Source: UBA3700 sp002372775 | GTDB lineage: Bacteria > Bacillota > Clostridia > Christensenellales > UBA3700 | NCBI GenBank assembly: GCA_946615965.1 | Contig: CAMOIC010000019.1 | Location: 1-25,691, forward strand | Length of the DNA: 25,691 bases | Direction of reading: 5' to 3' | In this document: piece by piece, positions 16,184 to 24,446 of the stretch | Layout: the number at the start of each line of letters is the position of its first letter | Position numbering within the stretch: the first letter of the stretch is position 1 | Notes under the pieces: generated by a model | Databases searched by the model: none | The model's input: only the letters and a program-made list of their open reading frames with translations | Told to the model about the DNA's origin: nothing | Made by a program: the position numbers and the translations under genes

Positions 16184-19100
16184 TTAGTTTTCAGTTAACT
16201 TCTTATAGCCTGCATATCTAGCCTTTGCTTGAGCTTCGTTTAGTTTGAATAACTCTTTAGCAAGTTCTGGCTTTTCTTTAGCAAGTCTAGCGTATCTGTT
16301 TTCACCCATTAAGAATTCTGAGTATTCAACAGTAGGTTCTTTACTATCTAGATAGAACTTTTCTTCTGTTGGGTTATATCTGTATAATTGCCAGTAACCT
16401 GTATCAACAGCTTTCTTTTCTTCTAATTGTGAAGCACCCATATCCTTTAGACCATGGTTGATACATGGAGCATATGCAATGATTAATGATGGACCATTGT
16501 ATGCTTCAGCTTCCTTAATAGCCTTTAAGAATTGGTTTCTATCAGAACCCATAGCAACTTGTGCTACATATACATAACCATAAGACATAGCAATCTTACC
16601 TAGGTCTTTCTTCTTTGTTAACTTACCACCAGCAGCAAACTTAGCGATAGCACCTGTTGGAGAAGACTTAGAAGCTTGACCACCAGTATTTGAGTAAACT
16701 TCTGTATCTAGAACTAAAACGTTAATATTTCTATTCATAGCAAGAACGTGGTCTAAACCGCCGAAGCCAATATCATAAGCCCAGCCATCGCCACCGAATA
16801 CCCACATAGATTTCTTAACTAAGCAATCTGCGTTCTTAGCGATTCTATCAAGAAGAACTTTCTTTTCGCCATCTGCTTTAGCTGCTACATCATTGATAAT
16901 AGCCTTAACAGCATCAGATGTTTCAACTGTCTTTTCTGTGTTATCAATATTTTCAATCCATGCTTCGAATGCTGCTTTTGTAGCATCATCAACACCTAGA
17001 GCGATTGCAGCTTGCATATCTTCAGCAAGTTTAGCTCTACGTTGTTCAACAGCGATTGTCATACCATAACCGAATTCAGCATTATCTTCAAATAAGCTGT
17101 TTGCCCAAGCAGGACCTTGTCCTTTCTTGTTTGTTGTATATGGAACTGTTGGGGCAGAACCACCATAGATTGAAGAACAACCTGTTGCGTTAGCGATAAT
17201 CATTCTGTCACCAAACATTTGTGTAATAACCTTGATATATGGAGTTTCACCACAACCAGCACAAGCGCCAGAGAACTCAAATAGAGGTTGTCTAAATTGT
17301 GATCCCTTAACGTCATCCTTAGAGATAGGCGCATCTGTTTCTGGAAGTTCAACAGCATATTCCCAGTTCTTGTCTTCTTTGTTTTCTAAAGAAGTAGCAA
17401 GTGGAACCATTCTTAATGCATAATCTTCTGCATTTGGCTTTACACCAGCGGCTGCAGCTTTCTTTTCAACACCTTGGTTAACAGGGCAAACCTTTGTACA
17501 AGATCCGCATCCTAAGCAATCAAGTGGAGAAACTTGAACTCTGAACTTATATCCCTTAGCAGCACCGACTTTAACATCAGCAGCTGTAAATGTTTCAGGA
17601 GCATTTTCGAATTCCTTTAACATAAATGGACGAATTGTTGCGTGTGGACAAACGAATGAACAAGCATTACATTGGATACACTTTTCTGAATTCCATTGTG
17701 GAACAGAAACGGCAACACCACGCTTTTCGTACTTAGTTGTTCCTGTTGGAACAGCACCATCTACGTTTGGCATAAACTTAGATACAGGAAGTTTGTCGCC
17801 TTCTTGTGCAAGCATTGGGCTAATTACTTCTGTGAAGTACTTGTCATCTGTTACTGGAGTAACTACAGCACCTTCAGTTGTTGTTGCCCATGATGCAGGG
17901 TAGTTAACTTCTGTCAAGTTTGAGATAGCATCATCAATAGCAGCATTGTTCATGTCTACGATTGCTTGACCCTTTTTAGCGAATGACTTAACTACGAAAT
18001 CCTTCATATGCTTTTCAGCTTCTTCATATGGCATGATGTTTGCTAGTTTGAAGAAACAAGCTTGCATTGTTGTAGAAATACGACCCTTTAGGCCAATCTT
18101 GTTTACAACAGAGATAGCATCAATGTTGTAGAACTTGATGTGCTTTTGAGCAATGATGTTCTTCATCTTTGCAGGAAGTTCCTTATCCATTTCTTCTACT
18201 GTCCATGGAGAGTTTAATAGGAATGTAGCACCTTCCTTTAAGTCAGATACCATATCATACTTTAATACGTATGCTGGGTTATGACATGCGATGAAGTCTG
18301 CTTGGTCAATTAGATATGAAGACTTAATTGGGTTATCACCAAATCTTAAGTGAGAAATTGTGATACCACCTGACTTCTTTGAGTCATATGCAAAATATGC
18401 TTGAGCATATTTGTTTGTATAGTTACCGATAATCTTAATTGAGTTTTTGTTAGAACCAACAGTACCATCAGAACCAAGTCCATAGAACTTACAGCTGATA
18501 GAACCCTTTGGTGCAGCATCTAACTTTTCAGATAAATCTAAGTAGTTGCCTGTAACGTCATCAACGATACCAACAGCGAAGTGATTCTTTGGTGTAGCTT
18601 CATCCATATTCTTATAAACTGCGTTAACGCAAGTTGTATTGAATTCCTTTGAACCTAAACCGTATCTACCACCAACTACCTTGATGTCTGTTCTACCTGC
18701 TTCAACAAGAGCTGAAACAACATCTAGATATAATGGTTCACCTAAAGAACCGCTTTCCTTAATTCTATCTAGAACAGTAATCTTCTTAACTGTGCTTGGA
18801 ATAGCAGCAGCAAGTTTAGCACCAACGAATGGTCTAAATAATCTAACTTTTAATAAGCCAAGTTTCTTGCCCTTAGCATTGTAGTAGTCAACAACTTCTT
18901 CAATAGCTTCAGCACTTGAACCCATAGTGATAATAATCTTATCTGCGTCTTTTGCTCCATAGTATTGATATAAGTCATATTTTCTACCTGTAATCTTGTA
19001 AACATCATCCATTGCTTCTTCAACGATTGCTGGAACTGCAGCATAAGCTGTGTTGCAAGCTTCTCTGTTTTGGAAGTAAACGTCTGGGTTTTGAGCAGAA

Positions 19101-19756
19101 CCCTTTAGTTGTGGATGCTCTGGATTTAAAGCTCTCTTCTTAAATGCATCAACATATTTAGCATACTTTGCATCAAATGTTGGCTTAATTTCTTCATAGT
19201 CAATACCATCAATCTTAGATACTTCATGAGATGTTCTGAAACCATCAAAGAAGTGAATAAATGGAACAGATGATTTTAATGTAGAGAAGTGAGCAACAAG
19301 TGCCATATCCATAACTTCTTGAACAGAGTTAGAACAAAGCATTGCAAAACCTGTTTGACGACAAGCCATAACGTCTGAGTGATCACCAAAGATATTTAAT
19401 GCGTGATATGCAAGAGCTCTTGCGCTTACATGGAATACGCATGGTAGTAACTCACCAGCAATTTTGTACATGTTTGGAATCATTAGTAATAAGCCTTGGC
19501 TTGCAGTGAAAGTAGATGTTAAAGCACCTGCTTGTAAAGAACCATGAACAGCACCAGCGGCACCAGCTTCAGATTCCATTTCTGCAATTCTTAATACTTG
19601 ACCAAATAAATTCTTTCTTCCCGCTGTAGCCCATTCATCACAGTTTTCTGCCATTGGGGAAGATGGGGTAATTGGGTAAATAGCAGCAACTTCACTAAAT
19701 GCATACGCAATATGTGCGGCAGCTGTATTTCCGTCAATAGTCATTTTTGAACCCAT
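16184..19756 (-). CDS. nifJ: Pyruvate:ferredoxin (flavodoxin) oxidoreductase
   Basis: A single-chain PFOR of 1190 residues (family about 1170-1200). It converts pyruvate, CoA and oxidised ferredoxin or flavodoxin to acetyl-CoA, CO2 and reduced carrier in the cytoplasm, the key step of anaerobic pyruvate metabolism. The N-terminus TIDGNTAAAHIAYAFSEVAA and the PITPSSPMAE block are diagnostic. The ferredoxin-type domain has CIQCNACSFVCP from Cys693 and CLGCGSCTKVCP from Cys747, giving two 4Fe-4S clusters. CAGCGE (about 832) supplies ligands of the proximal cluster. The thiamine-diphosphate site GDGWAYDIGFGG lies near residue 988, with the N of YSNTGGQ. The ATG at 19756 is chosen because AGGAGGT (19773-19767) precedes it by ten bases; the ATG at 19780 lies before that site. 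It is monocistronic and divergent from the ecf operon. Confidence 0.97.
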   Translation of the reverse strand: MGSKMTIDGNTAAAHIAYAFSEVAAIYPITPSSPMAENCDEWATAGRKNLFGQVLRIAEMESEAGAAGAVHGSLQAGALTSTFTASQGLLLMIPNMYKIAGELLPCVFHVSARALAYHALNIFGDHSDVMACRQTGFAMLCSNSVQEVMDMALVAHFSTLKSSVPFIHFFDGFRTSHEVSKIDGIDYEEIKPTFDAKYAKYVDAFKKRALNPEHPQLKGSAQNPDVYFQNREACNTAYAAVPAIVEEAMDDVYKITGRKYDLYQYYGAKDADKIIITMGSSAEAIEEVVDYYNAKGKKLGLLKVRLFRPFVGAKLAAAIPSTVKKITVLDRIKESGSLGEPLYLDVVSALVEAGRTDIKVVGGRYGLGSKEFNTTCVNAVYKNMDEATPKNHFAVGIVDDVTGNYLDLSEKLDAAPKGSISCKFYGLGSDGTVGSNKNSIKIIGNYTNKYAQAYFAYDSKKSGGITISHLRFGDNPIKSSYLIDQADFIACHNPAYVLKYDMVSDLKEGATFLLNSPWTVEEMDKELPAKMKNIIAQKHIKFYNIDAISVVNKIGLKGRISTTMQACFFKLANIMPYEEAEKHMKDFVVKSFAKKGQAIVDMNNAAIDDAISNLTEVNYPASWATTTEGAVVTPVTDDKYFTEVISPMLAQEGDKLPVSKFMPNVDGAVPTGTTKYEKRGVAVSVPQWNSEKCIQCNACSFVCPHATIRPFMLKEFENAPETFTAADVKVGAAKGYKFRVQVSPLDCLGCGSCTKVCPVNQGVEKKAAAAGVKPNAEDYALRMVPLATSLENKEDKNWEYAVELPETDAPISKDDVKGSQFRQPLFEFSGACAGCGETPYIKVITQMFGDRMIIANATGCSSIYGGSAPTVPYTTNKKGQGPAWANSLFEDNAEFGYGMTIAVEQRRAKLAEDMQAAIALGVDDATKAAFEAWIENIDNTEKTVETSDAVKAIINDVAAKADGEKKVLLDRIAKNADCLVKKSMWVFGGDGWAYDIGFGGLDHVLAMNRNINVLVLDTEVYSNTGGQASKSSPTGAIAKFAAGGKLTKKKDLGKIAMSYGYVYVAQVAMGSDRNQFLKAIKEAEAYNGPSLIIAYAPCINHGLKDMGASQLEEKKAVDTGYWQLYRYNPTEEKFYLDSKEPTVEYSEFLMGENRYARLAKEKPELAKELFKLNEAQAKARYAGYKKLTEN

Positions 19757-19801
19757 AATTTGTGTAACCTCCTGTAACATACAATTTTATCGCTACTTTT
19801 A

Positions 19802-19838
19802 ATTATAAGTATTACACGCGTAAGAGTCAATGTTGACT
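19802..19838 (-). promoter_or_regulatory. Strong nifJ promoter with a palindrome over the -35 box
   Basis: On the minus strand TTGACT (19830-19825), a 17-base spacer and a perfect TATAAT (19807-19802), giving a leader of about 40 bases. The -35 box is half of the palindrome AGTCAATGTTGACT (19825-19838), so a dimeric regulator could compete with polymerase there; no protein can be named. Confidence 0.75.
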
Positions 19839-19856
19839 TTCTTTAAACCATAGTAT

Positions 19857-19885
19857 TTTACGCGATATAAAATGTGTGATATAAT
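19857..19885 (+). promoter_or_regulatory. Promoter of the ecfA1 operon
   Basis: TTTACG (19857-19862), 17 bases, then TATAAT (19880-19885) with TG one base before it (extended -10). The transcript would start near 19892, leaving only about 15 bases before the ATG at 19907 and a weak GAGAT ribosome site. Confidence 0.6.
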
Positions 19886-19906
19886 AAGCATAATTTTGAG
19901 ATAAAA

Positions 19907-20743
19907 ATGAGCGCAATTGAACTAAAAAACGTCAGCTTTTCATATGTTCTTAGCGAAACAGAAATCGTTAGAGCAGTTAGAAACGTTTCTCTAGAAATAG
20001 AGGAAGGTTCTTTTGTTGCCATTGTTGGTCATAACGGTTCAGGAAAATCAACACTCGCAAAACTTTTAAATGGTTTACTTATCCCAGATAAAGGAACAGT
20101 AAAGGTCTTTGGTATCGATACTAAAGAAAAGAGCACTATCTATGAGGTTAGAAAGAATGTTGGAATGGTATTCCAAAATCCAGATAACCAAATGGTTGCT
20201 TCAATCATTGAAGACGATATTGCTTTTGGACCAGAAAATCTTGGCGTAAAAAGAGAAGAAATTGTTGAGAGAGTTGATTGGGCTTTATCTCAAGTTGGTA
20301 TGCTTGAGCATAAGAAAGGAACTCCTTTTAAGCTTTCAGGTGGTCAAAAACAAAGACTTGCTATTGCTGGAATTATAGCAATGAAACCAAAGGTTTTAGT
20401 TTTAGACGAATCTACAGCTATGCTTGATCCTCAAGGAAGAGCTGAAGTTATGAGAGTTGCTCATGAATTAAATAAGAAAGAAGGAATGACTGTTATTTGC
20501 ATTACTCACTACATGGAAGAAGCCTTAGAGGCAGATAGACTTATAGTTATGAGTGATGGAAAGGTTGTTTTAGATAATATTCCAAAACTTGTTTTCGCAC
20601 AGTCTAAAGAACTTTTAGATTATAAGCTTACAGTACCACTTGCAACACAAGCGGCTATTGAACTTGAGAACTTGGGAATTTCAGTTGGAAAAGATGTAAT
20701 GAATAAAGAGGAATTGGTGGAAAGACTATGTCCATTGTTGTAA
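19907..20743 (+). CDS. ecfA1: Energy-coupling factor transporter ATPase EcfA1
   Basis: A 278-residue ABC ATPase of the CbiO/EcfA type. Walker A is GHNGSGKST (41-49), the Q-loop is FQNPDNQM (89-96), the signature LSGGQ is at 143-147 and Walker B ends in DE (167-168). The next residues are ST where the family usually has PT. The NPDNQ Q-loop is typical of EcfA1. With EcfA2 and EcfT it forms the energising module of group II ECF transporters, which serve several substrate-binding S components for vitamins or metals encoded elsewhere; none is in this window. The gene overlaps ecfA2 by 16 bases. Confidence 0.95.
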   Translation: MSAIELKNVSFSYVLSETEIVRAVRNVSLEIEEGSFVAIVGHNGSGKSTLAKLLNGLLIPDKGTVKVFGIDTKEKSTIYEVRKNVGMVFQNPDNQMVASIIEDDIAFGPENLGVKREEIVERVDWALSQVGMLEHKKGTPFKLSGGQKQRLAIAGIIAMKPKVLVLDESTAMLDPQGRAEVMRVAHELNKKEGMTVICITHYMEEALEADRLIVMSDGKVVLDNIPKLVFAQSKELLDYKLTVPLATQAAIELENLGISVGKDVMNKEELVERLCPLL

Positions 20744-21684
20744 AGAATCTACAATTTACATATAGTGCCAATTCTCCTTATGAGACAAGAGCACTTAAAG
20801 ATGTCAACCTTACAATTAATGAGGGTGACTTCTTAGGCATTGTTGGACATACTGGTTCTGGTAAGTCTACATTTATTCAACATTTAAATGGATTAATAAG
20901 AGTTCAAGAAGGCGAAATCGAAGTTTTTGATATAAAACTTACTAATGCTAAAAAGCCAAAGCCTGATTTAAGAAAATTAAGATCACATGTTGGAATGGTA
21001 TTCCAATATCCTGAATATCAATTGTTTGAGGAAACAGTTTATAAGGATGTTGCATTTGGCCCTAAAAATTTAGGACTTTCTCAAGAAGAAATCAATGATA
21101 GAGTAAAAGAAGCTATAGAACTTGTTGGTCTTGATTATGAGAAGTATAAAGATAGGGCACCATTTGAACTATCTGGTGGACAAAAAAGAAGAGTTGCAAT
21201 AGCTGGTATTATTGCAATGAAACCAAAAGTTTTAATTTTAGATGAACCAACTGCTGGACTTGATCCAAGTGGTAAAGAGCAAATTTTATCTTTAATAAAA
21301 AATCTAAAAGAAAAATGCTCTCCAACTATTATTGTCATATCTCACGATATTGATGAAATTACAAGATTCGCTAATAGACTTGTTGTATTTAATGACGGCA
21401 AGGTTGCTTTTGATGAACCAATGAAAGAATTATTTAAACATCAACAAGAACTTGTTGAAATGGGATTAGATATTCCTCTTGCTATTAAAATAGCAAATGA
21501 ATTAAAAGCAAAGGGCATAAAGCTTGGTGAAAACATTGTAACTATGTCTGATTTATTAAGAGAGATAGTTATTGCTTATAACAAAAAGAATGGAACAAAT
21601 ATTGATGTATCAAAAATAAGAAAGTCAGTATTTAATTTTGATTTCTCAAATAGCAATCAAGAGGAGGTATTCAAAGATGAATAA
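20728..21684 (+). CDS. ecfA2: Energy-coupling factor transporter ATPase EcfA2
   Basis: A 318-residue ABC ATPase, partner of EcfA1. Walker A is GHTGSGKST (40-48), the Q-loop is FQYPEYQLF (92-100), as in EcfA2, the signature LSGGQ is at 148-152 and Walker B is LILDEPTAGLD with Glu173. The C-terminus runs about 30 residues beyond the usual EcfA2 length with a Lys/Asn/Phe-rich tail, which overlaps the start of ecfT by eight bases. The start ATG at 20728 lies inside ecfA1 behind GGTGGAAAG, which suggests coupled translation and a fixed subunit ratio. Confidence 0.95.
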   Translation: MSIVVKNLQFTYSANSPYETRALKDVNLTINEGDFLGIVGHTGSGKSTFIQHLNGLIRVQEGEIEVFDIKLTNAKKPKPDLRKLRSHVGMVFQYPEYQLFEETVYKDVAFGPKNLGLSQEEINDRVKEAIELVGLDYEKYKDRAPFELSGGQKRRVAIAGIIAMKPKVLILDEPTAGLDPSGKEQILSLIKNLKEKCSPTIIVISHDIDEITRFANRLVVFNDGKVAFDEPMKELFKHQQELVEMGLDIPLAIKIANELKAKGIKLGENIVTMSDLLREIVIAYNKKNGTNIDVSKIRKSVFNFDFSNSNQEEVFKDE

Positions 21685-22525
21685 CTTCTCATTTGGTCAA
21701 TATTATCCAACTAATTCTTTAGTCCACAGATTGGATCCAAGAACAAAATTAATATTCACATTCGTGTATATGATTATTGTTTTCTTAATAAAGTCATATA
21801 TGGGTTATCTATTTACTGCAGTTTTACTTGCTTCGATTATATTTACATCAAAGGTTCCTTTTAGGGTTGTTATAAGAAGTATAAGAGCCGTCTTATTCTT
21901 GTTGTTCTTTACTCTAATTATTAACTTGTTGTTCTACAATGAAGGCAAGACTGTTTTTGAATGGAATTTTATCCATATAACAATGGGTGGTATAGATTAT
22001 TCTATAAAGATGTTATTTAGATTAACATTACTTGTAATGGGCGCATCAATGCTAACATTTACAACAACATCTACAGAACTTACAGATGCTTTAGAAGCTT
22101 TATTAAAACCTCTAACTTATATAAAAGTTCCAGTTCATGATTTAGCAATCATTATGAGTATTGCTTTAAGATTTATTCCAACTCTAATGGAAGAAACTCA
22201 AAAGATTATGAATGCACAAAAAGCAAGAGGTGCAAATTTAGATACTGGAAGTTTCTTTGAAAGAATAAAAGCTATGCTTCCAATTCTAATTCCACTATTT
22301 GTTTCTGCATTTAGAAGAGCAGATGAGCTTGCAGATGCACTTGATGCAAGATGCTATAACGCAACAGACAAAAGAACAAAGATGAAGAAGTTAAAATTTG
22401 GTTTAACAGATTATCTTTCATTTGTAGGTACAATAGTATTTGCAGTTCTAGTTTGTTTAGATGCATATATGGCAGGTGGCGCATATATAGATGGCTTAAT
22501 TTTTAGCGTTATCATGGGAGCGTAA
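21677..22525 (+). CDS. ecfT: Energy-coupling factor transporter transmembrane protein EcfT
   Basis: A 282-residue membrane protein that links the two ATPases to the S components. It begins NFSFGQYYPTNSLVHRLDPR, with the LDPR typical of EcfT, followed by several membrane helices. Two coupling motifs sit in the cytoplasmic helices: ARG in the QKARGANLD segment and ARC in LDARCYN. The frame is open further upstream inside ecfA2, but GAGGAGGT (21661-21668) selects the ATG at 21677. The stop is one base before the truA start. Confidence 0.95.
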   Translation: MNNFSFGQYYPTNSLVHRLDPRTKLIFTFVYMIIVFLIKSYMGYLFTAVLLASIIFTSKVPFRVVIRSIRAVLFLLFFTLIINLLFYNEGKTVFEWNFIHITMGGIDYSIKMLFRLTLLVMGASMLTFTTTSTELTDALEALLKPLTYIKVPVHDLAIIMSIALRFIPTLMEETQKIMNAQKARGANLDTGSFFERIKAMLPILIPLFVSAFRRADELADALDARCYNATDKRTKMKKLKFGLTDYLSFVGTIVFAVLVCLDAYMAGGAYIDGLIFSVIMGA

Positions 22526-22526
22526 T

Positions 22527-23279
22527 ATGAGATACAAAATAGTAATGAGTTATGATGGATCTAATTTCAGTGGTTTCCAAAAACAACCATCTCTTGTTAC
22601 TGTGGAAGGAGAGATTGAAAAAGCACTTGCAACTATCCTTCAAGAAGAGATAGATATTGTTGCATCTGGAAGAACTGATGCAGGTGTTCATGCTCTTGGA
22701 CAAGTAGCTCATTTCGACACGGACAAGGAAATTAATGACTTATCTAAGTTTGTGTATAGTCTAAATTCTTTACTTCCAAAATCTATAGACATTCTATCTT
22801 GCGAGAGGGTTTCTAATGATTTCCATGCAAGATATTCAACTAAGTTAAAAATATATTTATACAAGATATATTTATCTAAATTTAATGAACCTTTTAAAAG
22901 GAATTATTACCACATCTGTGGATACCCACTAGATGTTGAAAAGATGCAAAAAGCATGTACTAAGTTTATTGGTGAACATGACTTCAAATCTTTCTGTATT
23001 GAAAATCCTCAAATCAAGAGTACTATCCGCACAATTACGGATATGCATATAGATGTAAAAGAGGATGGAAAAGAGCTAGATTTATATGTAACTGGTAATG
23101 GATTTTTACACAACATGGTAAGATCAATTGCAGGTACTTTAATCGACATAGGAAGAGGTCGTTTTGATGTAGATTATGTTGATGAGATTTTTGCATCAAA
23201 AGACCACCAAAAAGCAGGTAAGACATTAGATGGTTGTGGATTATATCTTTTAAAAGTCGATTATTCTCAACAAAATTAG
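22527..23279 (+). CDS. truA: tRNA pseudouridine(38-40) synthase TruA
   Basis: A 250-residue enzyme that converts uridines 38-40 of the tRNA anticodon arm to pseudouridine. The N-terminus YKIVMSYDGSNFSGFQKQ and the catalytic GRTDAGVHA with Asp51 are diagnostic. FHARYS and the FLHNMVR block near the C-terminus fit the family, as does the length. It follows ecfT by one base, with GGGAG just upstream, so it is the fourth gene of the ecf operon, a common arrangement in Bacillota. No terminator is visible after its stop; the next promoter starts 22 bases later. Confidence 0.96.
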   Translation: MRYKIVMSYDGSNFSGFQKQPSLVTVEGEIEKALATILQEEIDIVASGRTDAGVHALGQVAHFDTDKEINDLSKFVYSLNSLLPKSIDILSCERVSNDFHARYSTKLKIYLYKIYLSKFNEPFKRNYYHICGYPLDVEKMQKACTKFIGEHDFKSFCIENPQIKSTIRTITDMHIDVKEDGKELDLYVTGNGFLHNMVRSIAGTLIDIGRGRFDVDYVDEIFASKDHQKAGKTLDGCGLYLLKVDYSQQN

Positions 23280-23301
23280 TAAAAAAATCTCTTAAAAGCG
23301 T

Positions 23302-23330
23302 TTGACATACTAGACTTTATTATATAAAAT
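23302..23330 (+). promoter_or_regulatory. Strong promoter of rplM-rpsI
   Basis: A perfect TTGACA (23302-23307), a 17-base spacer and TAAAAT (23325-23330). Transcription would begin near 23337. Confidence 0.8.
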
Positions 23331-23335
23331 AATTA

Positions 23336-23425
23336 GGCGATTAAAATCAGCATAGAGTAGAACTAGCCCCTTGAAATATGCAGATAAAGATTACAAAAAT
23401 AAAGATTAAATGGAGGTTTTCAACC
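23336..23425 (+). promoter_or_regulatory. rplM mRNA leader, possible L13 autoregulatory element
   Basis: About 90 bases of leader precede rplM, longer than needed for translation. GCATA (23350-23354) can pair with TATGC (23377-23381). A GGC at 23336 and a GCC at 23366 would cross that stem. Ribosomal protein L13 is known to control its own operon through a leader in Bacillota (L13 leader family), but I cannot confirm a match by eye. GGAGG just before the ATG selects the start at 23426. Confidence 0.35.
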
Positions 23426-23854
23426 ATGAAAACATATATGGCAAAGCCTGAGGACATCCAAAAGAAATGGTACATCGTAGATGCTACAGACCTAGTTTTA
23501 GGTAGATTAGCTTCTCAAGTAGCAAGTGTTCTTAGAGGAAAGAATAAGCCAACATACACACCTAACGTTGATACAGGTGACTATGTTATCGTTATCAATT
23601 GCGACAAGGTAGTATTAACAGGTAACAAATTAGAAGATAAGTATCATACACATTACACAGGATTTATTGGTGGTCTAAAGAAGATCCAATACAAGACATT
23701 AATGAACACAAAGCCAGAATATGCAGTAGAACTTGCAGTTAAGGGTATGCTTCCAAAGAACGCTTTAGGAAGAGCTCAACTAAAGAAGTTACGTTGCTAT
23801 GCAGGTGCTGAGCACGGACACGAAGCTCAAAAGCCAGAAGTTTTAAAGTTCTAA
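23426..23854 (+). CDS. rplM: Ribosomal protein L13 (uL13)
   Basis: A 142-residue protein of the large ribosomal subunit. The N-terminal KWYIVDATDLVLGRLAS block, the GKNKPTYTPN segment, GDYVIVIN and the GMLPKNALGR motif are diagnostic, and the length matches bacterial L13 (about 142-147). The frame is open to 23378, but the ATG at 23426 has the GGAGG site and yields the standard N-terminus. It is cotranscribed with rpsI, 16 bases downstream. Confidence 0.97.
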   Translation: MKTYMAKPEDIQKKWYIVDATDLVLGRLASQVASVLRGKNKPTYTPNVDTGDYVIVINCDKVVLTGNKLEDKYHTHYTGFIGGLKKIQYKTLMNTKPEYAVELAVKGMLPKNALGRAQLKKLRCYAGAEHGHEAQKPEVLKF

Positions 23855-23870
23855 TAAGGAGTGAATTGTT

Positions 23871-24287
23871 ATGGTAGCTAAGAAGAAAACAACAAAGAAA
23901 ATTGAATATCTAGGAACAGGCAGAAGAAAGAAAGCCATCGCTAGAGTTAGATTAGTTCCAAACGGAACAGGTGTTATTACAATTAACAAGAAGTCTTTAG
24001 ATGAATACTTCGGTTTAGATACATTAAAGTACATCGTAAACCAACCATTAGCTTTAACAAACAATACAGCTAACTATGATGTTAACGTAAACGTTAAGGG
24101 TGGCGGTTTCACAGGTCAAGCTGGTGCTATTAGACATGGTATCACAAGAGCTTTAATTCTAGCTGATGCTTCAACAAAGGACGCATTAAAGAAGGCTGGA
24201 TTCGTTACAAGAGATCCAAGAGAAAAGGAAAGAAAGAAGTACGGTTTAAAGAAAGCAAGACGTGCTCCACAATTCTCAAAGAGATAA
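23871..24287 (+). CDS. rpsI: Ribosomal protein S9 (uS9)
   Basis: A 138-residue small-subunit protein. GTGRRKKAIARVRL, the GGGFTGQAGAIRHGI block and the C-terminal REKERKKYGLKKARRAPQFSKR tail (the last residues of S9 contact P-site tRNA) are diagnostic. An N-terminal Lys-rich extension of about eight residues makes it slightly longer than the usual 130. AAGGAG precedes the ATG. It is the second gene of the conserved rplM-rpsI pair. Confidence 0.97.
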   Translation: MVAKKKTTKKIEYLGTGRRKKAIARVRLVPNGTGVITINKKSLDEYFGLDTLKYIVNQPLALTNNTANYDVNVNVKGGGFTGQAGAIRHGITRALILADASTKDALKKAGFVTRDPREKERKKYGLKKARRAPQFSKR

Positions 24288-24310
24288 TATTTACAGATAT
24301 TTGTATCTTC

Positions 24311-24341
24311 AAAGCCTTTGGTTCGCCAAAGGCTTTTTTTT
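24311..24341 (+). terminator. Terminator of rplM-rpsI
   Basis: A perfect 11-base stem, AAAGCCTTTGG (24311-24321) with CCAAAGGCTTT (24326-24336), is closed by a stable TTCG tetraloop and followed by more T. Confidence 0.95.
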
Positions 24342-24400
24342 ATCCCTTTACTAATATATTGATATAAAATAATAACGCGTATAGCGTGTATTCAATTTAA

Positions 24401-24441
24401 TTGTTATAAAATATAACGTGTGATATAATCACGACAAAGGA
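24401..24441 (+). promoter_or_regulatory. Promoter and ribosome site of mnmA
   Basis: TTGTTA (24401-24406), 17 bases, then TATAAT (24424-24429) with TG one base before it. The transcript would start near 24436, on the AAAGGA ribosome site (24436-24441), six bases before the ATG, so the leader is very short. The string GTGTGATATAAT is identical in the ecfA1 promoter. Confidence 0.7.
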
Positions 24442-24446
24442 CAAAT

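Noticed and set aside
17232..18884. Plus-strand open frames within nifJ (17232, 17696, 18639)
   Set aside because: They are antisense shadows of the highly conserved PFOR gene.
22320..22365. ARC instead of ARG in the second EcfT coupling motif as a defect
   Set aside because: To my recollection ARC occurs in this position in other Bacillota EcfT proteins, so it is probably normal variation.
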